Positions 24,907-37,800 of a DNA stretch of 64,000 nucleotides are shown here, piece by piece. How positions within the stretch are numbered: position 1 is the first letter of the stretch; every line of letters begins with the position of its first letter. Source of the DNA: Epiperipatus broadwayi (lineage: Eukaryota; Onychophora; Udeonychophora; Euonychophora; Peripatidae); assembly GCA_028023455.1 (NCBI GenBank), contig JAQFVV010000001.1:24665401-24729400 (forward strand), in the 5' to 3' direction. The notes under the pieces are model-generated. The model made no database searches. It worked only from the letters and a program-made list of their open reading frames with translations, and was not told the DNA's origin. The translations under genes were made by a program, and so were the position numbers.

Positions 24907-26733
24907 CTAGATTACATAACTATAGGTCGCATATTAATTGTCTGAAGAAACAAAAATGCCTAATCTCTCTTATGGAAATCATACTAGATTTATATTGGAA
25001 CCACTCTTAATTTTTCTATTTTTATTTATTGTTTCACTCTTCATTGGATATCCATGAGATTGTATACAGATTTCATTACCATATCAAGTGTGGTAAAATG
25101 TTCAATTTTTGTTATATATATATTATAATGATCGGGGAATATTAGTCTTACCGTATCTGCCATACAAAAGCACCACCAAGCCATTCAAACCTGGAAAATT
25201 TATATAGTAGGCAGATACTTACTACTAAGATACAATTTTATTTTATATTGACCATTAGCCCTTGCCACTAGCTCAAGGAGACACAGAGATTTATAATAAG
25301 TACTTATTCAACACTTCATTCAAGAAAGATTTGAAATCAAAAATAAATTTTTAATATTAAAACATAAAATAAGCCACTGCCAGTAATAACACACAAAAAA
25401 CATTTATTAACACACATACATAAATATTTAAAATTGACAAATAATTTGGATATTACTAATTTTAAATTTAAATTATTATTTTAGAAAGTCCCCTCAGATG
25501 AACTGTTTATAAAAGTTTGTTTTATAATGTTGAGTATAGATTGTTACATAGATTACTCATTTAAAAACTTTTCAAAACAATCATTCAATCTCAGACTAAA
25601 AATTTGCAGCAAACCCAATGCATGCTTCCAGATATACAGATGCAACCAATGCAATATAAAGATGCTAACGTAAAACCATGCTGTCAGGAATGTGCATCTG
25701 CAGCATGATATTATTTGAAAAACATAATCCTTGTCCAGTACAGAAATGTGCATCTGCCTGGTGAAGAAATCATGTATATAATATTTGAAATGCTACGTAT
25801 GGGGGAGAGCGGTCTATCTGCCAACTTATAGTCCCTATCCATAGAGCTAAGGAAGTCAATATTGCAAGAAATACATCTGCGTACATTGCAACGCAATGAC
25901 TACATCTTTGGGTCATGCATTTAATTAGGCTTTGCCCTGTATGCTAAACATGCTTCACACTACATTGATATAAACACTCATATATTCCTCCACCAGCATC
26001 GACCTAATTATGAAACAAATAACTTAAAATTAAAACCCTTTAAAATAAACATAAATGAATTTATAGTTATTAATTGAAAAATTGCTAAGGGAAATTTACA
26101 ATAAAGTAAACTCAATGGCACTCATCATAAGGTGTCGCATTGACAACAACTTAAAATATATATAATAGTAAATACGATTAGACACTCAGCATGAGGTGTG
26201 GTATTTAACAATATATACATTTTCACGTATAAAAAAATATTAAAACATAGTCAACATAATGAATCCATGCAGCCATCTACACCCAACTTAAAATTTAATA
26301 CATTTTTTTTCATTAATAAATATTAATAAAAAAAAATGGAAATAATTGAATTGGCAAACATATATATATATAAATAAATATTAATAACTAATTTAATTTT
26401 CCATGTTGGTCAGATAAAAGTTTATGGTTTAAACTTAGTTAAGCCTTAATTATTTAAGAAATTATTCAAAGTTCATTTAGCTAAAGTTTATAATGATTTG
26501 AGTTCATAATTATACTTTACATTAGAGGAGCTCCCAGTTCCTTGTGTCAATTCCTGTGAAGTCTTTATTATTCAAAATTTCAGAGAAAACCAGTCTGTTG
26601 TTCATACTGTAGTTATTAATCTGGAGGCTGCCTTAGCTAGATCGATCCTGGATCTTTTATTGTAGGACCAATATGATTTGGGGTCTACAATAGTGCCATT
26701 CATATTTCAAGTCACTTCATTTGAAATTAGTAA
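24021..26733. other. AT-rich DNA with unclassified less A/T-rich block
   Basis: No gene is recognised. Between about 25130 and 25960 the sequence is less A/T-rich and holds a recurring GTGCATCTGC motif (25690, 25750), suggesting an unidentified decayed element. No ends, target duplications or coding motifs could be found. Confidence 0.4.
24863..24902. repeat. (TA)n microsatellite
   Basis: Twenty uninterrupted TA units, the longest dinucleotide run in the window. Confidence 0.95.
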
Positions 26734-26762
26734 GAGGGTGAAAAGTGCATCTTTTCACCCTC
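26734..26762. repeat. Perfect 12-bp-stem hairpin
   Basis: GAGGGTGAAAAG (26734-26745), a five-base loop TGCAT, and CTTTTCACCCTC (26751-26762). The stem is perfect and less A/T-rich than its surroundings. Confidence 0.85.
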
Positions 26763-26869
26763 CTCCTCAAAAATCAAGCTGGAACTAACTTTGGAATTTT
26801 TTTTATCCTAATCTTCTGGATTCACTGAACATAGTTTTCTATTCCAATGATTTTCATTAGGGTCCGAGC

Positions 26870-27016
26870 ATTGGTTGTTTCGTGCTTGCATTGGTCAATT
26901 TATTTTTTTTAATTCTCTTATCTGACCTTTTAATTATTTAAGTGTCCCAAGGGCTAGGTTGATTTAAAACAATCATTTAATTAATACAATCATTTCCATT
27001 TACTGAGATTACATAA
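26870..27016 (+). repeat. Repeat Y, left part, split by LTR X
   Basis: TTCGTGCTTGCATTGGTCAA through TTAATTATTTAAGTGYCCCAAGGG and AACAATCATTTCCATTT matches 56332-56450. The match resumes after the X LTR at 32159. Confidence 0.7.
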
Positions 27017-27421
27017 TGTAACCGGTTGAGTTACATGGTAAACCCATAATAATCGAGTGTGTGTGCATATATATAAAGTAAAGGAAAAGTAGAAATAAAC
27101 ACAAACAAAAATTATAGATATTTTCTACATTCATTGAAATAAAAAAATAAATAAATAATAACTGATTTAAAATATTGTTTTATAAATTAAACTTTTAAAA
27201 GGTCTGAATAAATATAAATATTGCATTATTATCAATTATTACTCTGACTTTGAAATTTAAAATCACCCTATTTTATTTTTGAGATTTTAATTAATTAAAC
27301 AAAATTTTTATCTATTAGAAATTCCCTAAGTAAAAACATGTATATGTTTTCAAAGGGATTAGTGAGATAAAAATAAAAACTGTGTTTTTAATCAAGCTTC
27401 TGTTATCACCTGAGATGATTC

Positions 27422-27455
27422 TATAAAAGGGCTGATAACAGATTAGCTCCAGTCT
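27422..27455 (+). promoter_or_regulatory. TATA-initiator pair in LTR X
   Basis: TATAAAAGG at 27422 and CCAGTCTG with A at 27451, 29 bases apart. The same pair is present in the + copy at 42844-42877 (TATAAAG, TAGTCTG) and on the minus strand at 37123-37091 (TATAAAAGG, CCAGTCTG). Confidence 0.5.
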
Positions 27456-28190
27456 GGGTAATGATTTTTGTAGAGAACAGTTTTGGATAATGATTTTGAA
27501 GAGAGCAGTATGTTGTTGGCTGTAGCAGAGAGTTGGCAGTCCAGTTACCATAAACTGATATATCTGAAGGCAAGATAGTAGACTGTTTTCCTTAGCAGGA
27601 GTTTGAATTCACATGGAGAAAATGACCCACTTTTTCAAGCTGAAATTCATAGCCTGAAAACTATCAAACCAAGACAGCTGCTTGCCTGGAGCAATCCTAG
27701 ACAGAGAGACCAACTACAGACCAAGATTTTACATGAATTATGTACTTTTACCTGATAGTGACAACAAACTTGGATTATATTTCTATGATGGCTCAAAAAA
27801 ACCAACTTGCCCAAGAAAAACACCAGCTGAATAAAGAAGTAGTTATACATATGCGGCTGTGTCTACATATGCGAAGAGAAGCACAGATAAACTTGCATAC
27901 AAGAGTTGTTTTTCAATAATTCATTTGCACATTTTAAATCTATATTTTTAAATTTAAAGACATTTATAATTAGTTAAGAGGTAACCTAATAAAAAGCTTT
28001 CTAACCTCTCGAAAATTGACTATACTTTTTTTAAAAAAAAAAAGAATTAAGAAAGCTGTAATAGAATTTGATAAACTGAGTTTTTTTTAATATTGATTAA
28101 AAATGTAAATTTTATGTATATTCAAACGCAATTTGTACCTGTACAAATTATTATTTATTATTTGTCAAAATTAAATTTATAAATAATCTG

Positions 28191-28565
28191 TGTGCACATA
28201 TATCTCAATGCTTGTCAAATAGAACATATATGCAAATTTAAGTCTTTTGTTATTGAATATTAATTGTATATACCTAAATTGCACATCTGTGCACATATAC
28301 ATGTAAAGTTTAATCATTTTTTTTAATAATCATTTTAGGTAAATTGAAATGTCATCCTATGTTATAAAACGCACATCTGTGTACGGATATATGTATGCAT
28401 TTATAGATACCCATTAAGAAATAATGCAATTAGTGTAATAACTTGAATTTTGTAGTAATCTTATAAATTACAGAATTATTTATATTGTATATCATTCAAG
28501 ATCCGATCTTAAATGTTATTTATTATTTTGAAAAAAGTTGTATATTAGAAATTGCACATTTGTGC
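28191..28565 (+). repeat. Array of GCACA..TGTGC palindromes in LTR X, about 90-bp period
   Basis: Palindromic cores lie at 28191 (TGTGCACA), 28281 (GCACATCTGTGC), 28371 (GCACATCTGTGTAC) and 28554 (GCACATTTGTGC): spacings of 90, 90 and 183. Each is followed by ATAT-rich sequence. Solo LTR A is inserted nine bases after the last core. Confidence 0.7.
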
Positions 28566-28573
28566 ACACATAT

Positions 28574-31255
28574 TGTAACGGTCAGAATCGTCTATCTTGC
28601 TAACACACTGCATAATTCAAACCCCAGACACTAAACTGAACATTCTAGGAGGGGTTGCCTTCTAGATATACTAAGTTCAAATCTAAAGTCCAAATTTCAC
28701 AGCACCACCTACATGATAACGCATCTGATGCTACAACTAGTATAACCTTTTACCGGTGCCTGGTGGTCAGGGAGAAACAAAAAACTCTATACTAAGATAA
28801 GTTTGGGTGGCTAATTAACGTCTATGGATTTATAAAAGAAATGCAGAAAATATATATATATATATAGACCGAGACAGTGATAGGAATCAAATAAAATAAG
28901 AGATAAAATTTATCTTAATAATTTCACACAATTTATTTATATAAATATATATATATAACGCCACTGTCTGCTTATATGAGACAGTGACGTGTATTAAATA
29001 ATTGTTGGCATTTATATTTCAGTAATGACAAAAGGTTTTAAAACAGAGTGATATATTCTATTCCTCGGGCTAATAGCGTTACGATAATGTGCTTGACAAG
29101 ATAGGAACATGTGCGAGGTGCTTTGAGTAAATAGACAAGTTTAAGACAATATTTGAAATTAAATGTTCTAAAATATTTGATTTCGAGAATAGTACGGACT
29201 AAAGCTTACTAAGCAAACGTGGGAATGGGATCAAAGCATTTATTTGAGAATAATAATAATAGATTTGTATTGGGAGGTCAGTATTGCTGATAATGAATTT
29301 ATAAAGTTGGAGGGTGTGACTCGTTTAAGTCATGGATGCTTTGTAAAATAAATATAAAATGAAACAATATTGAAGATCCGAAATAATTACGGAGGGCATC
29401 TTGCTGCTAACCCGTAGGAAAGTATTTTGACGAACAGCCGAAACTTAGCGACTGTGTGACGATTGCGTTTAATTCCCAGGGGTGTCATTTGGGACACCCT
29501 CTGCCTGGAAACCGCAAACATGGGGAGAACGGCCTTAGCCGTGTAAAGAATCCTTGGAAAAATAAAACAAAGTGGTCTCAACAACCAATTCATATACCAG
29601 CAATATGAGACTAGTGTATATAAAAACATACTAAATGGGTTTTACTCGCATTAAGAGAAATGCCCAATCAAATTCCCCAAAATTCATTTAAGAGGGTCCG
29701 CACATTCTCGACATCAATGATGAACTTTATAATGAAAGTAGAACACGGTAATTAAAATAGGAAAATGCATGCTTGCGGGTTTGAAAAGTAAGTATAGATT
29801 TATATACGTAATCATGCATTTGGGGACACATTTAAATCATTGACTTCGCACATACTCTTATATTAGATTAAAATCAATAGCATGTAGATTTTAAACTATG
29901 TGATTATATTACATTTAAGAAAAGAATCGCCCTCGAACGAGTGATTTGCAAGATAATAAAATTGGAAAATTATAAATTTAAAATATGCCTTAATAGCGGC
30001 GTCTTACTTTCAATAGAGGGAATAGTTCACTCGGTCAAAGACGATTCTGACACATTATCATAATAAAATAAAAGAAAGCTTTATAAATAGAAAATATTAA
30101 CCCAAGGATAGAGAGCAAAATGTTGAGTATATTTAAATACATGAAAGAAATACATAATGAAGTTGTGAAATATAAGAAAACAATGTTAAATAGCTATAGC
30201 ATGTTAGTTAGGAATCACAAGAGCTCTTGGGTTACCTCTGGAAACGCATTTGCAGGTAGATGTTCGGCAGGTTTTATAATTCAGCAGCAAAATCTGGAAT
30301 GTTCATATTTTGGCAGCGACAGCAGCAGTTCCGGGGTCCGTGTGATAACTTCTGATAGTATGGAGCAGCGGCTGACTATTCCGAGGGGACATAGCCATCT
30401 TAACGCCTCTACTCGGACATGTCAAGGTTAGCAAAATATTAGAATCTTAGAACAACTCAGAAACCTTTAGACAACTCAGAATTCTTTAAAAGCTTAGAAA
30501 GGAGAACAAAAGAAAAACATCCTTTTTATAGTAAAATTTAACAATAGACTTGTCCTGGAGCATACAAAATTATTGGACTTATCTGCTGTAATTAAATCTA
30601 TCCGAATGTCTAAAGGAATTCAACATTAATTAATTTCTTTGTTAACTTCCCCGTCGACATTCGAATTACAAACTAGATTTAATTAAAATTACTGCTACTA
30701 ATTAAAGGAAACTTAAGTGGACAGCTGCTGTTTTTAGATAAACTTATATAATTAAACTATTGTCCCTCATTTATTTTAACAGAAATATTTGGGATGATTT
30801 TTATTAAATAAAACGAAAATTATTTTATTTTAAATCATAATATTTGAATCTATCTACTAAACGAATATTTACTAAATGAATTTTATTTTAAATCAAAATA
30901 TATTACGACGATAATATATTTGTAAATAGATCCAAACAAAATAACTAACAATTTATAATTTTGATATGTTTTAAAATGGATATCATAGTGTGTGCGCAAT
31001 TACGACTTATATAACTTACTTTTTAATAAATGTAAATTATGTGAACAAATACATAATTCATAATATTTTATTTGGGAATAAGTTATATATATAATACGAG
31101 CATTGTGCTCGTGGTTTAAAATTAGGCGGGATTTTCAGTATATAAGTGTATTGCAGAAACACTACGATAGATTGGGGTTCAAACTAAGGTATGAGGGTAG
31201 GAAATAGGTGAGAAAAGGTGAAATGAAGATCTGCAAAACAGACCTTACTGTTTCA
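28574..31255 (-). mobile_element. Solo LTR A (2682 bp) inside LTR X
   Basis: The + strand reads TGTAACGGTCAG to TACTGTTTCA, flanked by ATAT on both sides. It is a diverged relative of the two LTRs of the full A element (43760-46460 and 49254-51950), with many small differences. The orientation (sense on minus) is taken from the full element. A TATAAAAAG box on the minus strand lies at about 30520, matching the promoter position in the other copies. Open frames here (29387-29629 minus, 30120-30431 plus) are not conserved well enough to be called genes. Confidence 0.8.
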
Positions 31256-32158
31256 ATATATGTAAATCATTGTAATAATTTGAAATTTTGAATGGTGAAT
31301 ATTGTAAAACAGTGTAATAACTTTAATTGTTTATATAATCTTGTATACTTTTCAAAATCAGAGCCTTATCCTATTTATGATCTTAAATATCATTCATTTT
31401 TTTGTTATTAATAAACTTGTATTTAATTGTTAAAATTGTTTCCATCATCTCTTGGTCACATACAGTAATAGACCTTGTGTTCTCTGAGCTAGATTTGGAT
31501 GCAGATAAATGGGGATGTGTATTTAGTGCTTTGGAGCATCCAGAGATGATCAACCATCCTGGTTGGTGCAAAAGAGGATACTCTTTAAAGCCCATCCACT
31601 ATTATTTTTTTATTTTACTTTAGTCTTATTAAAAATTTAAGTTTATAGTTGCCAGAGCATTGATGATGATCAGCATGTTTTAATGTCCCAGCATTATTGT
31701 TTCGATTTCTGATTATTGTGTATTTTAATGGATGGGCACTTAAATCGTGCATCCAAGTTATGTTTAAATAATTGCCCAAGCTGGCAAAGGCTCAATAGTT
31801 AGCCTGGTCTAAAGAAGACCTATTTCCAATCCAGTCACAAGGTTGACTGTTGATTTATATTTTTTATTGTTCAAATCCAGCCACAAGATGGTCTGTTGAT
31901 TTTATTTTAATATATTGTACTGATTTGTTTATTCCCATCTCTCAAGTATTTACTTGACTTATTATAATGCTGGTGGATTTTAGTAGCTGGCTGATCTCCC
32001 AATGATCTCATGTTCCTCTTAAATATATTTACTTATAGATAACTTAGTAAACTATTGATATATGAAATATTGTTTACGGGGAATGATGATGATGTTTCCA
32101 TCACCCCAGTTCAATTCAATTTTCACCACATTTCCTATCACTACCCCATCCCGTTACA

Positions 32159-32440
32159 ATAGGAATCTTAAAATAGAAATTAATATTTATTTCTATTTTC
32201 ATTTACGTTACTTTTTAACAAAAATATTTTATCTTTACTTTTTATAAAAAAAGTATGTTCAAATACTTTTTTTTATTATTTAAAAATACTTTTAAAGTTT
32301 TCCATCTGTGTGATATATATATGTTAAACATAACTCTTTTTAATTTTGGCTTTTAGTTTTTAATACATGATTTTATTTAAGATTATTTTCCCCATTATTT
32401 TAAAATAATATAATGGCATATGTATACTGTTACAATATAT
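32159..32440 (+). repeat. Repeat Y, right part
   Basis: GTTTTCCATCTGTGYGATATATA, TTTTAATACATGATTTTATTTAAGATTA and the end TGTATACTGTTACAATATAT match 56450-56760. The GTTACA ending hints that Y may itself be an LTR, but its start is not visible. Confidence 0.6.
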
Positions 32441-32892
32441 ATAGTAAGAATTATGTCATGTTTTTATGTTCTCATATATTCAATTGGAGTAAACCAATTA
32501 ATTCATTAAAGTATGAACAATCATTAAATGAAATTCATCAGAATAGCTTATTTATATCTGATATTTTCATATTGTGATAAGATTAAATTTCTCTGTTAAA
32601 TTGATATTAGCAAAATTAGGCTAAATGTACCTTTACTCTAATTTGAAATAGGTCTATTGTTCAACATCATTCATAAAACAAGTGCAAAGTCATCATATTT
32701 CATGTTTATTTTAAAAGATATGTTAAGTTAGTTATATTGTATTTATAAAGTGTAAATAAATCATCATTATTATTATTTATTGAATTAAGAATCATAAATT
32801 TGATCTGTTTCACTTCTTATACTATGAAAGTAGAACTAGATAAACAAATCTTAATTTGCAAATAGTTCTACATGATAAGCATTTCAATAAAC
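32441..32892. other. AT-rich DNA, nothing recognised
   Basis: Simple A/T sequence with no open frame or repeat match seen elsewhere in the window. Confidence 0.5.
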
Positions 32893-33531
32893 AACTTCAT
32901 AAACTTCTAAGTTCTTTTCAAAAACTTTATTTCCATATATGAACTATATGAACATATATATAGAATCACAAATACATTTCCAACATTTCAACTGTTTTTT
33001 CTCCATTACAGTCATTTTCAAGGACCTATAACAAAAAATACATATCTACATAATACTCTAGATACAAATCTCTTCCATATATCAAACATTAACACATCAA
33101 ATTCACAATAATAAAACATATTAACTATATATTATTATATTTTACTTACATCTTCCTCCCACTTCTCCCTTTATTATAAAACTTTCTTTTTACATATTAA
33201 GTATAAGTTTTAAAAAAAAATTAGAAATCATCTAAAACACCAGTAAACAAAATACTATTTAAATTCATTTAACCACCCCGAATTATAAATTTATTCCTCC
33301 TTTAACTATTCTATCTAACTTCTATATCAATAATCTACAATTTCTATCTATGATTTTAATCTATTTAAAAACTAATGTAAATTATTTCTCTATTCTTTAA
33401 CAATTTACTTAAATACAATTTAAAAAAAACAGTTGAAATGTTGGAAATGTATATGAGATTATATATATACATTCATATAGTTTATATATGGAAATAAAGT
33501 TTTTGAAAAGAAGTTAGAAGTTTGTGAAGTT
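32893..33531. mobile_element. Foldback element with 108-bp inverted ends (MITE-like)
   Basis: The left arm 32893-33000 (AACTTCATAAACTTCTAAG to CAACATTTCAACTGTTTTTT) is the reverse complement of 33424-33531 with few mismatches. The 423-base centre is AT-rich and non-coding. Size, long inverted ends and lack of a gene fit a non-autonomous DNA transposon. No convincing target duplication was found, so the superfamily is open. A 14-base direct repeat TGATAAGCATTTCA lies outside the arms at 32873 and 33596. Confidence 0.6.
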
Positions 33532-34832
33532 ATTTATAATAGAACATATATATTTTAAAGAAAGTGATGAATTAATTTGTTATTATAATATATATTGATA
33601 AGCATTTCATATAATTGATATTATTTAGAACCCATTCATTAATGCCTAGCATATTCATAAGGACTAGCAAATTCAATTAATCAGATTTTAGATTTTAATG
33701 GTTGAAGGAGAGATTTAGTTCTGATGTATATTGTGACTTTAAATTCTGGTCATGCTTCTACTTAAACACTTAATGAACTATGGAAAGAATACAACTGTCC
33801 ATGGAATAACTACTATACAGTCCTTTATTATCTGTATTTAGATTATCTATTTATACCAACATGATTCACATACAATCTCCTTTACTATCCCCAGCATCTA
33901 GGATTTCATTTAATAATAACTTTCCCTGACCACTATCCTTTATCTTCCATGCATGAATAATTCTGGTAACATCACAAAAAATACTAACCATCCTACAAAA
34001 ATAATCTCTAAACCACTTTTCTAAAACAAATATCTAATATTCACTTCAAGATAGTTCAAAGCATTTTATGCACAAATGATTTTGATAAAATATTCATCAT
34101 TATCATACATCTATTCATTTATATTATAGCATTATTTAATTTAGAGATCAATACTTTCTTATCACCATATTAACAACTCAATCATGATGTAAAATATATG
34201 AATATTCAAGCATTTATTAAAAATACTTAAAATATATTTAGATAGCTCACAAGGCATTCTCTCACATTCATAAAATAATTAATATGTTCATAATCATATA
34301 AATATGATTCATCTAGCTTTAATACTCAAGCAATATGATAAAATATCAATTAAGATATTTAAAATATTAAAATATAATATAAAACACATGTTACCTATAA
34401 TTCTAACAATTATTAGAATTACATATAGTGATCCCCTTCTTTTTTGATTAACCAACATCAAATAAGTTATAAGAATTTTATTTACCTTTCAGAAAATTAT
34501 TTGTTACCTATCTTTATTTATTTATTGAAATAAATTATGTCTATATTTAAAGGTAAAAATATTTTTCTAATGAAGATATCAATTAAACATTATTAAAGAT
34601 AATGATCATAAAATATTAACACTAAAACTAAGATAATAAGAAAAAAATTCAAAGTTACTAAAACTTTTTTCTTCATTCTTCTAGTACTTTGCTTCTTTCC
34701 CCATTGCTAAGATACTAGAAAAAAATTTGAATGAAAACTCATCCCCATCGATGCTCAACAAATCTTCGTAACTCACAAAGTTAATCTTTAAAAATATTCA
34801 TGAAATATTGCTCATCTAGACTGAATAAATAT
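33532..34832. other. AT-rich DNA, nothing recognised
   Basis: No gene, repeat or element boundary could be supported. It ends with ATAT directly before the X LTR at 34833. Confidence 0.5.
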
Positions 34833-37800
34833 TGTAGCAGGATGGGGGTTCGGGAAGTGGGTGGAAGGTTTGGAATTGAACTGGGTGATGGAAAATCATC
34901 ATACATCCCAGTAAATTTAAAATAAAATATTTACAAAATATAATAAGTAATATAATATTTTATAAAAACATGAGATAGAGATCTCTGAGATCATTGAGAG
35001 ATCAGAAGCTAACTCAGAAGAGCAACCATAATAATTCTAAATTCAACCAGCATTATAATAAGTCAAAATAAGTATAATTCAAGAGAATAAAATCAACAGT
35101 CCATCTTGTGGCTGGATTTGAACCATGAAAAAATATAAATCAACAGTCAATCTTGTGACTGGATTGGAAATGGGTCTTCTGTAGACCAGGATAACTATTG
35201 AGCTTTTGCCATCTTGGGCAATTATATAAACATAACTTGGATGCACCAGCTTAGTGCCCATCCACTAGACTACATAAGAATCAAATAATAATTCTGGGAC
35301 ATTAAAATATGCTGATCATTATCAATGCTCAGGCCGCCTGTACTGGCCAACTATAAACTTAAATTTTTTTAATAAAGACTAAACTAAAGTAAAATATAGT
35401 GCATGGGCTTTAAAGAGTATCTTCTTTTGCACCAACCAGGATGGTGATTGATCATCCTGGTTGCCCAAAGCACTAAACACATCCCCATTTATCCGTGTCC
35501 GAAATCTAGCTCAGAGAACATGGGCTCTATTACTGTATGTGAACAAGAGATGATGGAATACAATTTTTTACAATTAAATATAAGTTTATTAATAACAAAA
35601 ATAAATAAATAAATGATTAAGGTCTTATGAGGGTTCTGATTTTGAAAAGTATTCATTGAGTTACATGATTAATAAATTAGGTTTATTCAAACCCATTCAG
35701 CACACAGGCATGTGGCTTGATACAAAATAAACATGTTTGAATTAACATTTAATTTAGAAAAATGATCAAAATTTTACACATAAGTGTCTATCTGACACAC
35801 ATTTTTATTTACAATACAATTGACATATATACGCACACATATGTGCGGTGAATTTTCTGATTTTGATTATAATACAGAATTTCAAATGATCACATTGAGA
35901 TTTAAATAATTACTATTCAACATTTAAATTGTTACATTAATTTACAAAACATATAATAAAATATATTCAAATTATTACTACGGTTTACATATATATATAT
36001 GCGCACAGATGCACGGAAAATAAAAATAAATTGACAAAAAAAAAAAAAATTTAAAATAGGGGAAATAAACCCTTTTATCTATTTCAACTTTTTACAATAG
36101 TATTAAAATTTTCTAATGCATAAATTTCCTACCTATACATGTGTATAAACAAAATATAGATACTATTTAAAATTAGTTTCAATTTATAAGTTCTCAAAGG
36201 TACAGTCAATTTTTTTGACAGGAGTTTGTTGATTAATTATCAACGTTTTTGGACCAAATTACAAGATTTGCTTTTTCGATTTTAATTCAAACAAAATTAT
36301 GCTTGCATTTAAATTATATATTCTTTTTTTTAAATGAATATGAAAATTATTTCTTAGCAAAATATATATAGCAAATCGTCTCTCTTTTAAACATTTGACT
36401 GGAGCAAATTTTACTTTAAGTTACGAAGTTAAAATGTCTTTTATAAGAATATTTTAAAAAAAATACACCTGGGGTTTCCTGCATGCATAGATGAACAGTA
36501 GCATCAGTACACCAATTTCTTCAAGCTTTCTCTTGGTAAGCTTGGTTTTTGGTCCATCAGAAAATGTAATACAGGTTTATTGTCATCTTCAGGTAAAATT
36601 ATCCAAGTAATTAGTTGGCATACCATGAGCTTACTTTTGTAGTCCAAGCATTTGTCAAGCTGTCTTCTAGAACATATTTAAGCAGCTAGTTGATGCAATT
36701 GAAGTGACCCTGGCTTCATGAATCAAAATTGCAGTAAACTATAAGGCAGCTACTGGACTGTCCTTATATCTTCATAGGAGCTTTATATAACTCTGCTATC
36801 TATTTTGTCCCTTTTTTATTTTTTTCAGGCTATTGATTCAGAAGTGACCCAGCTTCAAAACCAAAACTCCTGTGAAGGAAAATAGTAGCAGCTCCTGCCT
36901 TCAGCAACATTAGTTCATAATAGCTTTTTTGCAAACTCTCTGCTACATCCAACAACATACTGCTCTCTTCAAAATCATTATCCAAACTTTGCAGTTGGCC
37001 TAGTTGGTCCCTGCTTAAAATATTAAAAACTTTTCTGACCAACTCTTACAAAACTGCAAGCAGAACTGTTCTTTTCAAAATCACTATCCAGACTGGAGAT
37101 AATTTGTTATCAGCCCTTTTATAAAATCAGCTGAGGTATTAACAACACTTTGATGGAAAACAGAATTTTATCTTTATCTCTCTAATCCCTTGGAATCTAT
37201 AAACATGTTTTCACTTAGACAATAAAAATTTACAAATTAATTAAAGATTTCAAAAATAGACATTTTTTTTAAAATTATCAAAAAAAAAGAAAAACATGTC
37301 TTCATTTAAACTTCAAAATCAGAATTACAAATAATATTTATCAGACCTTTTAAATATACTTATTTCACAATGAAATTTTATTTAAATCCAGAGTTATTTA
37401 ACCCTTTTATTATTATGATTTTACTTTAGGAAATATAAAAAACAATACCACTATGAATATGAGGCAAAAGGCCTCGAAAGCGCTTAGCATGTAATAATTT
37501 CTGGTGTATCATGATAGCTTCACATTCAAGTGTGTCATACACTTTGTTAATTTTGTATATTAAAAAATATCTACAAAACTTTATTCTGTGTTTCTTTCTA
37601 CTTTTCCTTTATTTTACAAATACATTTATGCACATACACTATATTAGTGTGTTCATGTAATCCAACTGGTTACATTGCCCTGGTCTGAGGGAAAAGTAAA
37701 ATAGAAATGAAACACCTATCTAGCAATATTTTACATAATCTACATATATAATGAAAACAAAGTTCATATCTAAAACTATGTACTCATCAATTTTTTTAGA

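Larger units (their letters stand above)
27017..32158 (+). mobile_element. Solo LTR X, split by solo LTR A
   Basis: Outer edges are TGTAACCGGTTG (27017) and CATCCCGTTACA (32158). Removing the A insertion (28574-31255) leaves about 2460 bases that follow the same motif order as the X LTRs at 34833-37674 and 53236-55455 in reverse complement. The flanks (ATAA before, ATAG after) are a near match to a 4-base target duplication. The Y copy at 56332-56760 is the unoccupied site. There is no interior, so this is a solo LTR. Confidence 0.7.

Noticed and set aside
25131-26360. A further LTR from TGATCGGGG to GGCAAACA
   Set aside because: TG and CA edges can be picked, but the flanks do not match and no second copy is visible.
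30120-30431. 103-codon plus-strand frame
   Set aside because: It is antisense to the A LTR and is broken in the other two A LTR copies.
36830-37042. 70-codon minus-strand frame repeated at 40865-41077 and 54737-54949
   Set aside because: It starts with TTG, not ATG, has a stop directly upstream, and lies in copies of the X LTR. Of the few differences I saw between copies, most change the amino acid, so there is no sign of selection for a protein.
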